A stretch of 64,000 nucleotides of DNA from Cristatella mucedo (Eukaryota; Bryozoa; Phylactolaemata; Cristatellidae), in NCBI GenBank assembly GCA_009760855.2, contig WPIO01000003.1:9432501-9496500 (forward strand). The letters run 5' to 3'. Of the stretch, positions 34,261-64,000 are shown piece by piece. Under the pieces are notes generated by a model, which was not told where the DNA came from, did not search any database, and saw only the letters and a program-made list of their open reading frames with translations. How positions within the stretch are numbered: position 1 is the first letter of the stretch; each line of letters starts with the position of its first letter. A program made the position numbers and the translations under genes.

Positions 34261-34523
34261 GTAGGCCGAACATTGCACCTTAGCCACCTGGTAATATCGC
34301 TCCATAGTCGGTCTATGGGGTTCAAATAAGGCGACTGGCTGGGTCACTGCAGTACCAAACAAGGATTCGTCAAAAAGTACTTCCCTTGGCCGGCAATGAG
34401 CTTAGGGTCATAAGCTTGCTGCCAAATGTTGCAGTGGCTCAGCCGGTCACCTGATTTGAACCCCATAGAACGACTATGGAGCAATGTTGCCAGGCAGCAA
34501 AGGCGCACAATGTTCGGCCTGAG
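34261..34523. mobile_element. Tc1/mariner transposase fragment in fold-back arrangement
   Basis: The right arm (about 34,430-34,523, +) encodes QWLSRSPDLNPIERLWSNV, the hallmark region around the last catalytic aspartate of Tc1/mariner transposases. The left arm (34,261-34,350) is an inverted copy of the same region, by eye about 80% similar and with frame damage. About 78 bp separate the arms. No N-terminal transposase part or clear terminal repeats are visible. Confidence 0.8.
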
Positions 34524-34700
34524 CCGTAATGGCTTACTAGGTAAGGCGGTTGCTTTTCACGACCTCGGCACCGAGGTCGTGGGTTCGAATCCTGTGGTGG
34601 GCGATCCTTTATCACCGCTGCAAGCGGTGGTGATAGCCGTTAAGGCTCTTCTGTCGCTATACAAAAAGAGGTTGTTAAATTAGCTTGTATTTATTTATTT
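34522..34700 (+). mobile_element. tRNA-derived SINE, family A
   Basis: B box GGTTCGAATCC at 34,582-34,592, preceded by an 11-bp perfect stem (CACGACCTCGG and its complement). It is followed by GGCGATCCTTTATC, GATAGCCGTTAAGGCTCTTCTG and the 3' end AGGTTGTTAAATTAGCTTG with a TTTA-type tail. Confidence 0.9.
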
Positions 34701-34721
34701 AAATAGCCGACATTTTCATAT

Positions 34722-35290
34722 TGTTTTTTTACAACTGCGACGTACCATTATAGGCAATCACAGTGGGAAATACTGTAAAAGAGTCAAAGCATTCCATTTT
34801 GGCCACAGACCTTGACCTTGCTCCGGAAGAGCAGTCTGCACGAAGCCTATCACCACAAGCCTCATTCATAAGTCCAACATGAATGGGCAATATTTATGCA
34901 TTTTTTTTTATTTTAGCATCTGCAATGATCGCGTGGTGACATATGTTGTGTTCTTGTTATGCTTCGGGTCTGATGTTGCTGTAGAGGAGTTGCAGTGTTA
35001 TAAAAACTAATTATTTATATTTGGTTATCTTTGTATTATTCTAGTTGCATTGTGGGTTTGAATGGTCACAACTCGCTATAGCCAAAGCAAGTTTTAAATT
35101 TAGAGGTTCTTAATCACTGTATTATGTGCCGAGTTTACTTGATTTGTCTATGATTATTACTTTCTAGCTTTGCAGTTATGTCAGTATGAGTCCGTAGTTA
35201 CTTTATAAATTGTATTTATCCTTTTGCATCTGTCTACATTTTGCTAAAGCTCCAAGCAGAAACACGTTGCATTATTTATTTTCCCCATCC
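34722..35290 (+). repeat. Dispersed repeat of unknown class, copy 1
   Basis: Shares several long collinear blocks with 37,488-37,905 (for example around TCTAGTTGCATTGTGGGTTT and TTTCTAGCTTTGCA), with about 105 bp extra in this copy near 34,770-34,875. There is no coding potential and no defined ends, so it could be an unclassified transposon or a segmental duplication. Confidence 0.75.
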
Positions 35291-36072
35291 TTTCAAAGTC
35301 GAGATTTGGCCTGTCTATCATGTGCATAGCAATGACCTAGTTGGAAAGTTAATTACAGGTCTAGAACTCCCGTGAATATGTCTTTGCTTTTGGTGTTGGG
35401 GTCTGCTTAGCCCAGAGAGCAAGATTGCATGTTCCTTTTGCCATCCTGGTGTAGGAGAACCGATTAGTCTGGTAGCCCAAAGGGCCGTGGTGGAATTGTA
35501 ATAGAAATGGCCATTGCAGCTAAGCTAATTCCAATTACGAGAGGCTGGCAGTCGCCACGTGGTTTCAAGTTGTCAGCAGCCCTAATTATACTGGAGCAGA
35601 AGGGCCTGAGTGGCTATCACCTGTTGGCAGTAGGCAGTAAGCAATTGCCTGCAGCATGACTCGAACCGACTACCTCGGTCGTGAACTGCGAGTATATTTC
35701 GCCTGTGCTAAGGCTATTTGATATGCTTATGCAGTAGGCAGCAATGCCAATTGGGTTGGAATTAACGTATTTTTTGGTGGATTCAGGTATGCAACCGGAG
35801 TCTGCTAATTTTATGTGCCGGTATGTTCTTTTTTCTTTTTTTTCTTGAGCTACGATAATTTGTGTGGGGGGTTGCATTAAACGTGCTGAATATGTTGCCT
35901 ATTTAGCCAATTTTGCATTGACATTTGCTGATAGTATGCTGGAGGCTATTTCTAAGCTCTTGAGCATATGTCTTCGAGGTGTTCAGATGGCTGCTGACCA
36001 CTAGGCAGTAGTGGACGTTTTCTGAGGTGGGAACATGCGCTTACAGGTAGTCTGGAAATTCTTTTGTTGCAG
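35291..36072. other. Upstream intron or flank of SLU7
   Basis: Contains a minus-strand SINE at 35,590-35,725. The 3' end provides the acceptor TTCTTTTGTTGCAG directly before the SLU7 ATG. Confidence 0.6.
35590..35725 (-). mobile_element. tRNA-derived SINE, family A (partial, old)
   Basis: Minus-strand head with a B-box-like sequence (complement ACTCGAACCG) and ACCTCGGTCGTGAA, as in the copies at 62,300 and 63,770. The tail part is degraded. Confidence 0.65.
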
Positions 36073-55950
<19,878 letters not shown>

Positions 55951-56290
55951 TGACCACTCATTAGATACACTGCATCCCCGACTGGTCGCCCACGAGCTCG
56001 GTCTGTTGCAGCAGCAGCAACACTTGCATCCGTTGCTGCTCAGCCGCCGTGTTGGCCCCACGAGCTCGGTCTGTTGCAGCAGCAGCAACATTTGCATGTG
56101 TTGCTGCTCAGCCGGCGCGTTGGCGGGTAGCCATTATGGCCGTCAGCGCTCTACTGACGATGCAGCTGCTGGTTGACGCTCGCGCCATAAATAGCCTTGT
56201 GCTGCCAGTATCGCTTCCGGTTTCGGCGGCAAGCCTTGTATCAGCTTGCCACAGCTACAAGCACATACAGAGCTCCTATGTGTCATTAAA
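55951..56290 (+). other. SLU7: SLU7 3' untranslated region (inferred)
   Basis: Follows the stop codon. It contains the 68-bp tandem duplication (55,991-56,126). ATTAAA at 56,285-56,290 is the best poly(A) signal seen nearby. The extent is inferred. Confidence 0.4.
55991..56126 (+). repeat. 68-bp tandem duplication with CAG-rich hairpin
   Basis: Two copies at 68-bp spacing, starting CACGAGCTCGGTCTGTTGCA. Each includes GTTGCAGCAGCAGCAAC and, later, GTTGCTGCT, which can pair. Confidence 0.92.
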
Positions 56291-56661
56291 CGACACCGTA
56301 TTCGGGCCTTTTTTATCGCCTATAAGAACTAATCATTATTGCTCTTGTGATATTGTCATGTGTGCCGAAGTGGGACAGTCCAAGGCAGCTGACCTTCGTT
56401 GCTGGGCTGCTGGTGTCGAGAACCTCGTCAGCCATTTCACCAATTGAATCTAGTAGTGAATGTACTTCTGAGATCGTCAAACTTAGCATTCACCAATGCT
56501 CTTACATCTCAGCCTACCACCAACTGCTATCATCGAGAGAGCCACGTTGAGTCAATCCTGGGGAGATGAGGAAAGTTGACTGCGAGTATGTAGAGAGATG
56601 TAAAGACGTGTCGCTAGGAGAGAGATGGCTTCCTCGTGAGATAGGGCTCATCAGCCATACG
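56291..56661. other. Intergenic sequence after SLU7
   Basis: Nothing recognised. Confidence 0.4.
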
Positions 56662-56757
56662 ATAATAATATAATAATAATAATAATTCACTTGATAAAGC
56701 GCCCTCAGAGAACTTAATCTCTCTAGGCGCTTTACATTTGCTGTAAAGTGAAATGCA
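56662..56757 (-). mobile_element. L2 3'-end fragment
   Basis: Minus-strand tail (ATAATAATAATAATTC region) plus the terminal stem-loop and a few bases of 3' UTR. Confidence 0.88.
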
Positions 56758-56943
56758 GCTCCTGTGACTGATATGCAGCTGCAACTACAAGCGGGGATGC
56801 CGAGGCACTCCCGTTTCGTCACGCGGTATCTTTTGGGACATAGTCGGATCATTTGGGCAGCACGTGATTCATTGGCTCCAGCTATCAAGATTGAGTGGTG
56901 CGCTCGTACGCCAGCAACGAGCCCGATCGAGCTCTCGGATATG

Positions 56944-57702
56944 GCTTGTTTAGATAAGGATACCACGTCCAAGTTGGTCCATGCATTCGTGACATCTCGT
57001 CTCGACTTCTGCAACTCACTGCTTACTGGCCTACCAGCATGTGCGATCAGGCGATTGCAGCTGGTGCAAAACTCTGCAGCTAGGCTTGTCTGTCGTGAGC
57101 GTCGCAGTTGCCACATTACTCCACTTCTCGCCGACCTGCACTGGTTACCAGTCAAGCAACGGATTGACTTCAAGGTTTTGTCGCTCACTTTTAGGTCTCT
57201 TCATTCTATGGCTCCAGCCTATCTTTCAGAGATACTACCCCATCAGGCAAAGCATCGTACCACTCGCTTTTCGGAATCCAACAGTCTAGAAATACCTCGT
57301 ACAAACCTTAAATCCTTTGGAGACCGTGCATTTAGCTCGTATGCTCCCACAGCCTGGAACTCCCTCCCGACCTGCATCAGAACATCCCCTGACCTGACCA
57401 CATTTAAAAGAAACTTAAAAACATACCTATTTAGGACAGCATTTAGTGGGTCCTTGTGATTCGTCCTCGATGTGCTTATGCGTGCTGACACTGTTCATGC
57501 TGCCACTAACCACATTTGCATGCTGACCCAGTGCATGTAACCCCTAACCATGTTATTCATTTTGTTTGTTTTTCAAGCATGATTTTACTTACTATTCTAT
57601 TGCGTATCACTTTGCAGCAAATGTAAAGCGCCTAGAAAGAGATTAAGTTCTCTGAGGGCGCTTTATCAAGTGCAATATTATTATTATTATTATTATTATT
57701 AT
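56944..57702 (+). mobile_element. Young 5'-truncated L2-clade LINE copy
   Basis: Starts abruptly within the reverse-transcriptase ORF (ACLDKDTTSKLV...) and runs unbroken to the ORF end (FRTAFSGSL, stop at about 57,457). The 3' UTR with stem-loop and a (ATT)n tail at about 57,678-57,702 follow. It differs from the copies at 32,622 and 60,608 at only a handful of positions, so these insertions are recent. Confidence 0.95.
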
Positions 57703-58312
57703 GTACCGGAGGCGCCATTAGCATCTCATCTTCTGTTCAGAATTGTTCTGCCCTCTTTCAGTGAGCTCTGTGTTGCATTCAATACCTACCCTCCCTGTTG
57801 TGATGTAGTCAGCAAAGGGTTGTGCGAATTCGCATCTCTGCTTGACAGCAATAGAAAGCTCTCACTCAGCCGCTGCCGTCCGGTGATGAGGATGATGATC
57901 AGCATGACCAGCATGTCCTAGACCGTTTGGACCATTTGTAGCAGCAGGCGACCGTTGACAGGGGCACTGAGGCTAGTATCAGCTTGTTATGACCTTCGAG
58001 AAGGCCTCATATCGAAAGATTACCAAGTACACAGGCGTTAGGAATGGGAACGACCAGCACTGCCTCAGTGCTCTTAGCTTGCCATGGAACGAGCGTGAGC
58101 TCTTCTGGAAGCTCGATGGCAGCGATATTATGATGGGCAGCACGGCAATATGGGAAGCCACCGGGTAGCCTGAGGGGGCAGGAGATCTTCTAACACTCGG
58201 GACTTGGTAAATATTGTGTGTGTTCATTTTGAATACCAAGATACTCCCCAATGTGTTCGAATAGTTGCTACATTTTGTTTGAATAGCTCCGAAAAAAGTT
58301 AGTGCCAAGTGC
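57703..58312. other. Intergenic sequence
   Basis: Nothing recognised. Confidence 0.4.
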
Positions 58313-58800
58313 AGTAATAGTAGTATTAATTAAACATTTTTATATTACTCTAAGACAACTAAATCTGTTTTTTAGCACTTTACTACATACACAGGAAGGC
58401 AGCATGTCGACTGATTGGTGATGAACATGCACAATTTCAGCATGCATGAGTACATATGGACAACTCACTCGAACAGAGCAAATGTCTCAAGGAGCAGGAT
58501 GGTTTTAGCTTCCTTCAACATGTCTTCATACTAGGGCAAGTTTTGATGCCGATCAGTAGCGAATTCCTGACTTTGAAGCAAAACCATTGAAGGCACGATC
58601 TGCAAAGGACTTGAGATTGGTTAGAGGCATAGCTAAGCTAACCGTGTAATAGATAAGAACCCTGACGAGAAATTATTTCTGATAGGCTGGAGCAAGAGAA
58701 CGACGGGACCTAAAAGTGAGTGACAGAACGTGAAAGTTGATGTGCTGCTTGATGGGAAGCTAGTGCAGGTTGGAACATTATCTGCAGAGTTTTGCACCAT
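58313..58800 (-). mobile_element. Old L2-clade LINE fragment
   Basis: Minus-strand remnant: AGTAGTATTAATTAAAC tail region, a decayed stem-loop complement at 58,350-58,385, CATGCACAATTTCAGCATGC and GCACGATCTGCAAAGGACTT, as in the younger copies. The 5' limit is uncertain. Confidence 0.7.
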
Positions 58801-59300
58801 CCACAGACATCTTATTGCATAGGCATGAAAGCCTGCCTTCCGGTAGCGAATTTCCGAAGTCTTGACAGGATTTCACAAATGAATGGACTAGCTGTAGTTT
58901 TCAGTACTGGAACATAAAAAAAAACAACTGCAATGAGACGTTTCTACTTAGGGCCTCTGCTACTACTGCACTAAATATAACTACCTGGGTGTGGCTGCAG
59001 AGCAATTCAAGATATACACGAAGTGGCTTCACAGGCCAAAGTCAGTGCTTGAGGGAAACAGCAGTCGTGTTATGTCGGATTACGGCTGCTCAGGCGTTGA
59101 ACCACGCCTGCCGGACACGACAAGCTGAATGACGTCTAACTCGGCGGCCATGCCTCGGCTTTCTTCAATTCGAAAGATCGTTGCAGCACCGAGTTACACA
59201 CTCACTGCACCGCTCCGGCTCCAACCCTGGACGCCCCGCTCGAGGTCGAAAGCCACCTAACTGGATTCGTGTCTGGAGCCGATCTAATGGCCTCTCGGAG
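58801..59300. other. Intergenic sequence
   Basis: Nothing recognised. Confidence 0.4.
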
Positions 59301-60607
59301 CTCACTTGAAGTGGCAGAGCGAGCCGTAGCCAAGCGTGAACCTAGCTCCCCACCCCACCCCACCCCCCAATCGCTCGACGTCGTCTCGAAGAGTGAAACC
59401 GTGGCAGCAGCCAGACTGTGTCAGCAAGCCTGTCTGCTTTAATGAGCTGGCAAATTGCCGGGCGGACTCGCCGGATGCTTCCGACTGTTCGGTCCGCCGG
59501 CCATTAATCAGAGAGAGAGAGAGCGACGCTAGCCAGCAAAGCAGCCTCACAAAAGAGCTAATGTTGAGCCGCCGATAAAGCGGCACTTACGGGCGATCGC
59601 AAGGGTTCCCCGGCGCCCCCGAATTGCTGGCAGTCGCCATTTAGCGCGGAGAATTCGGATTACTATGCGCTGTAGCTATCGGGGCTGTCATCTCGATTGA
59701 ACGCCTCTTCTTTTCGCCTGAGCCCCGGCAAAGACGCCGAGAGTTCGGCTGGCGGCACCGTTCGACGGCGACGCTCCTGCTGACGTCGCTGCTTCTGAGC
59801 GACATTGCAAGTTCGGTATCGTCCCGCGGTGCAAGCCGATACTAGACCGGCGGCGTGAGAACTCGGCGAGCTGCTAGCTCAGCTGCGGCTCGCATTCCGT
59901 GGGAGCTTTTTCAGGCGGGCGCTGAAGCCGGGGCCAAGTCTGCCGAACCGAGGTCGCGCCGGCAGTCCAGTCCTTGCACCCACCCGGCGGATGGCGATGT
60001 GAATTGGCTAGGGCCCCTGAATGTTGCTCGCTGTTCACATTATTTCGGAGGAGCCACGGTCATATAGCCGTTTCATCGCAGCACAACGTAGGCTATTTCG
60101 ATTGTGCCAACGAGCTGAGCTGAAATTGCGATCTCTCGTCAGCCGAGCTCGCTGGCGCAGAGCAGCCCGTACGCTGCACTGCGGCTGCGCTCCGGAGCAG
60201 CGCGGTAAGGGGCGCCTCCTGAGCCTCGCTTCGCGGGCTTGACGAGACACCGCCCGCCCGCCGCGCGTGACGAGAGACAGAGACAGCGAACGCTCGTTGC
60301 AGGCCACTCATTCCATCAATATGCAAACGGTCAGCGCTCTCGGCGCGAGAAACTAATACTAAATAGGCGCGCTGATCGGATCGCTGAAAGGTGACTAGAT
60401 TAGCTAGTCGGAACTAATGTGCGTGCGGTTAACGGCTATCTAGATTGCTGATGGTTATCTGGCGGCCATGCGCTGCTTCGCGGTTAGTATGCATGGAACT
60501 TTCGAAGCGGCGGGGAGGTAGGAAGGGGGATTTTTTGCTGTGCTCGCCGTGCGTGACAAAAGTTCGCCAAGTCGGGGGGGGGGGCGCTGCGTTAGGGAGA
60601 AAAACTT
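59301..60607. other. CpG-rich block, possible 5' region of another gene
   Basis: Composition returns to that of the first 22 kb. No coding exon is recognised. The frames of up to 94 codons are composition artefacts. It may be a CpG-rich promoter or enhancer region for a gene outside the window. Confidence 0.4.
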
Positions 60608-61112
60608 TTAGGTCTCTTCATTCTATGGCTCCAGCCTATCTTTCAGAGATACTACCCCATCAGGCAAAGCATCGTACCACTCGCTTTTCGGAATCCAACA
60701 GTCTAGAAATACCTCGTACAAACCTTAAATCCTTTGGAGACCGTGCATTTAGCTCGTATGCTCCCACAGCCTGGAACTCCCTCCCGACCTGCATCAGAAC
60801 ATCCCCTGACCTGACCACATTTAAAAGAAACTTAAAAACATACCTATTTAGGACAGCATTTAGTGGGTCCTTGTGATTCGTCCTCGATGTGCTTATGCGT
60901 GCTGACACTGTTCATGCTGCCACTAACCACATTTGCATGCTGACCCAGTGCATGTAACCCCTAACCATGTTATTCATTTTGTTTGTTTTTCAAGCATGAT
61001 TTTACTTACTATTCTATTGTGTATCACTTTGCAGCCAATGTAAAGCGCCTAGAAAGAGATTAAGTTCTCTGAGGGCGCTTTATCAAGTGCAATATTATTA
61101 TTATTATTATTA
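60608..61112 (+). mobile_element. Young 5'-truncated L2-clade LINE copy
   Basis: Begins at TTTTAGGTCTCTTCATTC, joined sharply to CpG-rich host DNA, and continues to the ORF stop at about 60,876, the 3' UTR, stem-loop and a (ATT)n tail ending about 61,112. Nearly identical to the 56,944 copy. Confidence 0.95.
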
Positions 61113-61970
61113 AAAACTGGCGAAAAACTTCTTGGGTCGCTGCGGAGGCTGCGGAGGCGCGGCTGCGGAGGCTGAGCTCCATCCGACCGAGCCTGGCACA
61201 CGTTGCACGCTGGCGAGCTGCACGCACGTGAAGGACGGGTAGCCGCAGCAGCGAGCAGTTTCCCGTTTCTCCGAATTCGGCTGCTAACGCTGCTGCGCAC
61301 GTGCTCAGCAGCGCTAGCAGCCAAAGCAGCCGCTAGATGCAAAGGCTGCAGCCTCTGCCACCGTCGCGGCGCAGTCGGCGGAAGCTGAGGCGCCAGAGAG
61401 TGGGCTCCTCTCTCTCTACCACCCGACGGCCCTCTCCAGAGAAGACGAACTTCCAAGTACGGTACCGAAGGCGCCGCCATGCCGCCCGCCTCTTCGTGCG
61501 TAGATAGGGGGCGTTCTTAAAAAGAAGACGGCGGCGCTTTCTTTGGAAGAAGACCCGATTCTGCTGGCCGAACACGAACAGCCCGGTGGGCTATACAGTC
61601 CTCTACCCCTAACCCCCCCCCCCAAAAAAAAGTTTGGCAGCCCCCCGTATTTCAACAAGTTGAGGCTGCCCGCCAAAGGCATGCAACCCACAATAGTCAG
61701 TAGAACTGTCTGGAAAGTAAATGGCGGCCGCAGTTCTTATTTGAACAGTGTGGACCCGATACTTTCAGGATCAGTCTATAAGCAGTTACTTTGTTACCTC
61801 CCTCGTCAGATAGCCCGTATTTATAAAAAAAAATTGGACGTTTGTCAACCGAACCTGAAAGCTGTACGCAGATGCTGCGAGACTTGAGCCAATCTAGTCC
61901 CATCTGAGGAAAACGCGATAGCTTCCCTCTGAAAAACCATCTCGAAGCTACCCGTGGAATGCAATCGGCC
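61113..61970. other. CpG-rich then AT-richer intergenic sequence
   Basis: No gene recognised. A poly-C/poly-A run is at about 61,611-61,630. Confidence 0.4.
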
Positions 61971-61971
61971 A

Positions 61972-62195
<224 letters not shown>

Positions 62196-62196
<1 letters not shown>

Positions 62197-62365
62197 TATT
62201 AGCTGATTTAAAAGCCTCATTTGTGTAGCGGTAGAACAGCCGTAACCGGCTACCACCACCGCTTGCTGTTGGCAATAAAGGATCGCCCACTGCAGTATTC
62301 GAACCCACGACCTCGGTTGTGAAGAGCGAGCTCCTTATCTCTTGGGCTGTCGCAGCCCAGTAAGG
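62196..62365 (-). mobile_element. tRNA-derived SINE, family A
   Basis: Minus strand: 3' motif complement TTAGCTGATTTAAAAGCCTC at the left, body GGTAGAACAGCC, and B box complement GTATTCGAACCC (62,295-62,306) followed by ACGACCTCGG. The tail joins the (GT)n repeat. Confidence 0.9.
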
Positions 62366-63494
62366 AAGGAAGCCTCTTTAGATCTGTCCAAGCAGAAATT
62401 GCTGGGGTTGTTGCAACTGCTGGCCAGCCCAATTGCTGGCCAGCTGTGAGGTCAATTCATCTTGAGTTCAGACACAACCGAACCCTCGTCTTGTCACGGT
62501 AGATGCAGGGCACTTCCGCTGCGGCCACTCCGGCCGCAGCGGACGGTCCGTTCTCTGCTCGCCACTCGGCCGGATCGAACCTATTATATCTATTCCTTTT
62601 ACCAAATGGTGGCAAATAACTAGTCAATAGCGTGACTGTTTGTTGACATCATCAACGAACGGGGCTGCTCAGGAGCCACTGCGTAAGGGCTGCCGGGCTG
62701 GACGGGCGCCGGAGGTGTGCACGCCACCAGCTGGTGCCCGCTCCTCGATCAACACCTTCCAGTGCGCCGGCCCCACCCCTCCTGTCCATGGGCCCGTGAG
62801 TGGCGAGACGGCGAGGCTGCTCGCTTGAAAGCGTCGCGTCGCGCTCTGGCAATTTAACTGCTTCTGCTGAGTACATCGCTGAACCAACCGACACGCACGT
62901 ACCCTAAGCTCAGATCGTGCGTGCAAAGACGAGGCAGGTCTTTGTAGTGGTTTTTCAAGCCAGACGTAGTTCGCAGCAGCAATTCGCAAAATGACTTTTC
63001 AGAATGCTTTATATGCAACAATCGGTGTTCATTACGATTTGAGTGCATCACTTATTATCTTTGCAGCCTCCTAAGTTTTCCAAAAAAGAGCTAATAAAGC
63101 CGTCGGCTACTATTAACTCTTTTCAGAGAACATTGGACGCAGCGACGACTTCGCAGCTTAACTAGTCGTTGCCGCCGTTGCTCGGCATTACGTAGCACCC
63201 GTAAGACTAGAACGGCGGCAAAGATGGCAGCGGCATCTCCTGGATGATGTGCTCCCTCCTTCATAGAAATATTAGAGTTGCATGGTTACATAGGAAGTGC
63301 CAGAGTCTGCAGAAGGAGAGAATGATACCATTGCAAAAGATTTGTGGTGAAATGAGTTCGACATTCCAAGCAGAGCAGAATCTGTTGTCATAAGCAGTCG
63401 GTAAATTAAAGTATGGTTACGCTAAGCAATTTTCCAGAAAAGACCTGAGGCCCCGGGTATTTTGATGCAGTGCCTGATTTTCAAAACTGCGTAT
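62366..63494. other. Intergenic sequence
   Basis: Moderately GC-rich between about 62,500 and 62,900. No gene or element recognised. Confidence 0.45.
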
Positions 63495-63495
63495 A

Positions 63496-63516
63496 TGTAC
63501 ACACACACACACACAC

Positions 63517-63559
<43 letters not shown>

Positions 63560-63572
63560 CACACACACGCGC

Positions 63573-63619
<47 letters not shown>

Positions 63620-63633
63620 CACACACACACACG

Positions 63634-63668
<35 letters not shown>
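63496..63668 (+). repeat. (CA)n/(TA)n microsatellite
   Basis: About 160 bp of CA repeats with CG interruptions, ending in a short (TA)n. Confidence 0.97.
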
Positions 63669-63825
63669 TAGCTTATTTAACAGCTTCGTTTTTATAGCGG
63701 CAGAAGAGCCTAAATGGCTATCACCACCCCATGCAGTTCGTAATACAGAATGCCCTACTGCAGGATTCGAACTCACGATCTCGGCTGTATAGAGCGAGCA
63801 TCTTAGCTCCTGGGCTATCACGGCC
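63667..63825 (-). mobile_element. tRNA-derived SINE, family A
   Basis: Minus strand: 3' motif complement TTAGCTTATTTAACAGCTTC, body GGCAGAAGAGCC and GGCTATCACCACC, and B box complement GGATTCGAACT (63,763-63,773). The tail joins the (TA)n(CA)n microsatellite. Confidence 0.88.
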
Positions 63826-64000
63826 TCGATGGTCGGCAGTAATAGCTGGCTGGGGTTAAGTATACGTTTGACCATACTTGACTCGAAGGCTGAGAGAAGA
63901 AAACTGATGAAGAGTCAGTCTGATCGAATATTGCAGTGTACGCCCACCTGATCTCAAGGCTGCTGCGGGCGTGGACGGCTCAGACACGCCGCAGCGCCGC
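63826..64000. other. Window end, nothing recognised
   Basis: Short unclassified sequence. Confidence 0.4.

Noticed and set aside
34522-34592. Functional tRNA gene
   Set aside because: The B box is perfect, but the cloverleaf is not convincing and the same sequence continues into a shared SINE body and tail found in six other copies.
63417-63875. 152-codon minus-strand frame rich in Cys-Val
   Set aside because: It is the (CA)n microsatellite translated.

Overview
The window is nuclear DNA of an animal, most likely an invertebrate bilaterian. Both recognisable genes have spliceosomal introns with GT-AG ends. One is an animal-specific EMX/empty spiracles homeobox gene. The interspersed repeats are an L2-clade LINE with an (ATT)n tail, tRNA-derived SINEs and Tc1/mariner debris. 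The EMX core promoter is a TATA box plus a TCAGTT initiator, as is common in arthropods, but the phylum cannot be fixed from this sequence alone.

Layout. Positions 1 to about 22,400 are GC- and CpG-rich, with several (GA)n tracts, a 2.2 kb CT-rich tandem array (10,839-13,075) and only two L2 fragments. This block ends with the EMX gene on the + strand: three coding exons, 19,798-21,879, predicted 344 aa, homeodomain split by an intron after homeodomain residue 44. From about 22,400 on the DNA is AT-richer and full of decayed mobile elements. From 36,073 to 55,950 it carries a complete SLU7 gene (second-step pre-mRNA splicing factor) on the + strand. I assembled 13 coding exons, including a 62-nt micro-exon at 42,945-43,006, and all splice phases agree. 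The predicted protein is 591 aa, almost the same length as vertebrate SLU7. The ATG lies directly after a splice acceptor, so there must be an upstream non-coding exon; a candidate promoter with an ETS-type site is near 30,280. A second CpG-rich block lies at about 59,300-61,550 and may be the 5' region of a gene beyond the window.

The two genes are in the same orientation and there is no sign that they are functionally linked. EMX is a developmental transcription factor; SLU7 is a housekeeping spliceosome component. No bacterial-type operons, CRISPR arrays or recognisable tRNA/rRNA genes are present.

The most unusual signals are structural. (1) There is a series of perfect short-loop inverted repeats in otherwise unique sequence: 25-bp arms with no loop at 5,814, 31-bp arms with a 3-nt loop at 43,711, 19-bp at 15,194, 18-bp at 3,053, and others. 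(2) Three larger fold-back structures occur: about 380-bp arms inside SLU7 intron 3, a nested L2-tail fold-back in SLU7 intron 7, and a Tc1/mariner fold-back at 34,261-34,523. (3) A CT-derived minisatellite with 11-bp and then 14-bp units is open in all three + frames. (4) A SINE family appears to carry the L2 3' end. The very long reading frames in the minisatellite and the Arg/Pro-rich frames in the CpG-rich block are not considered genes.
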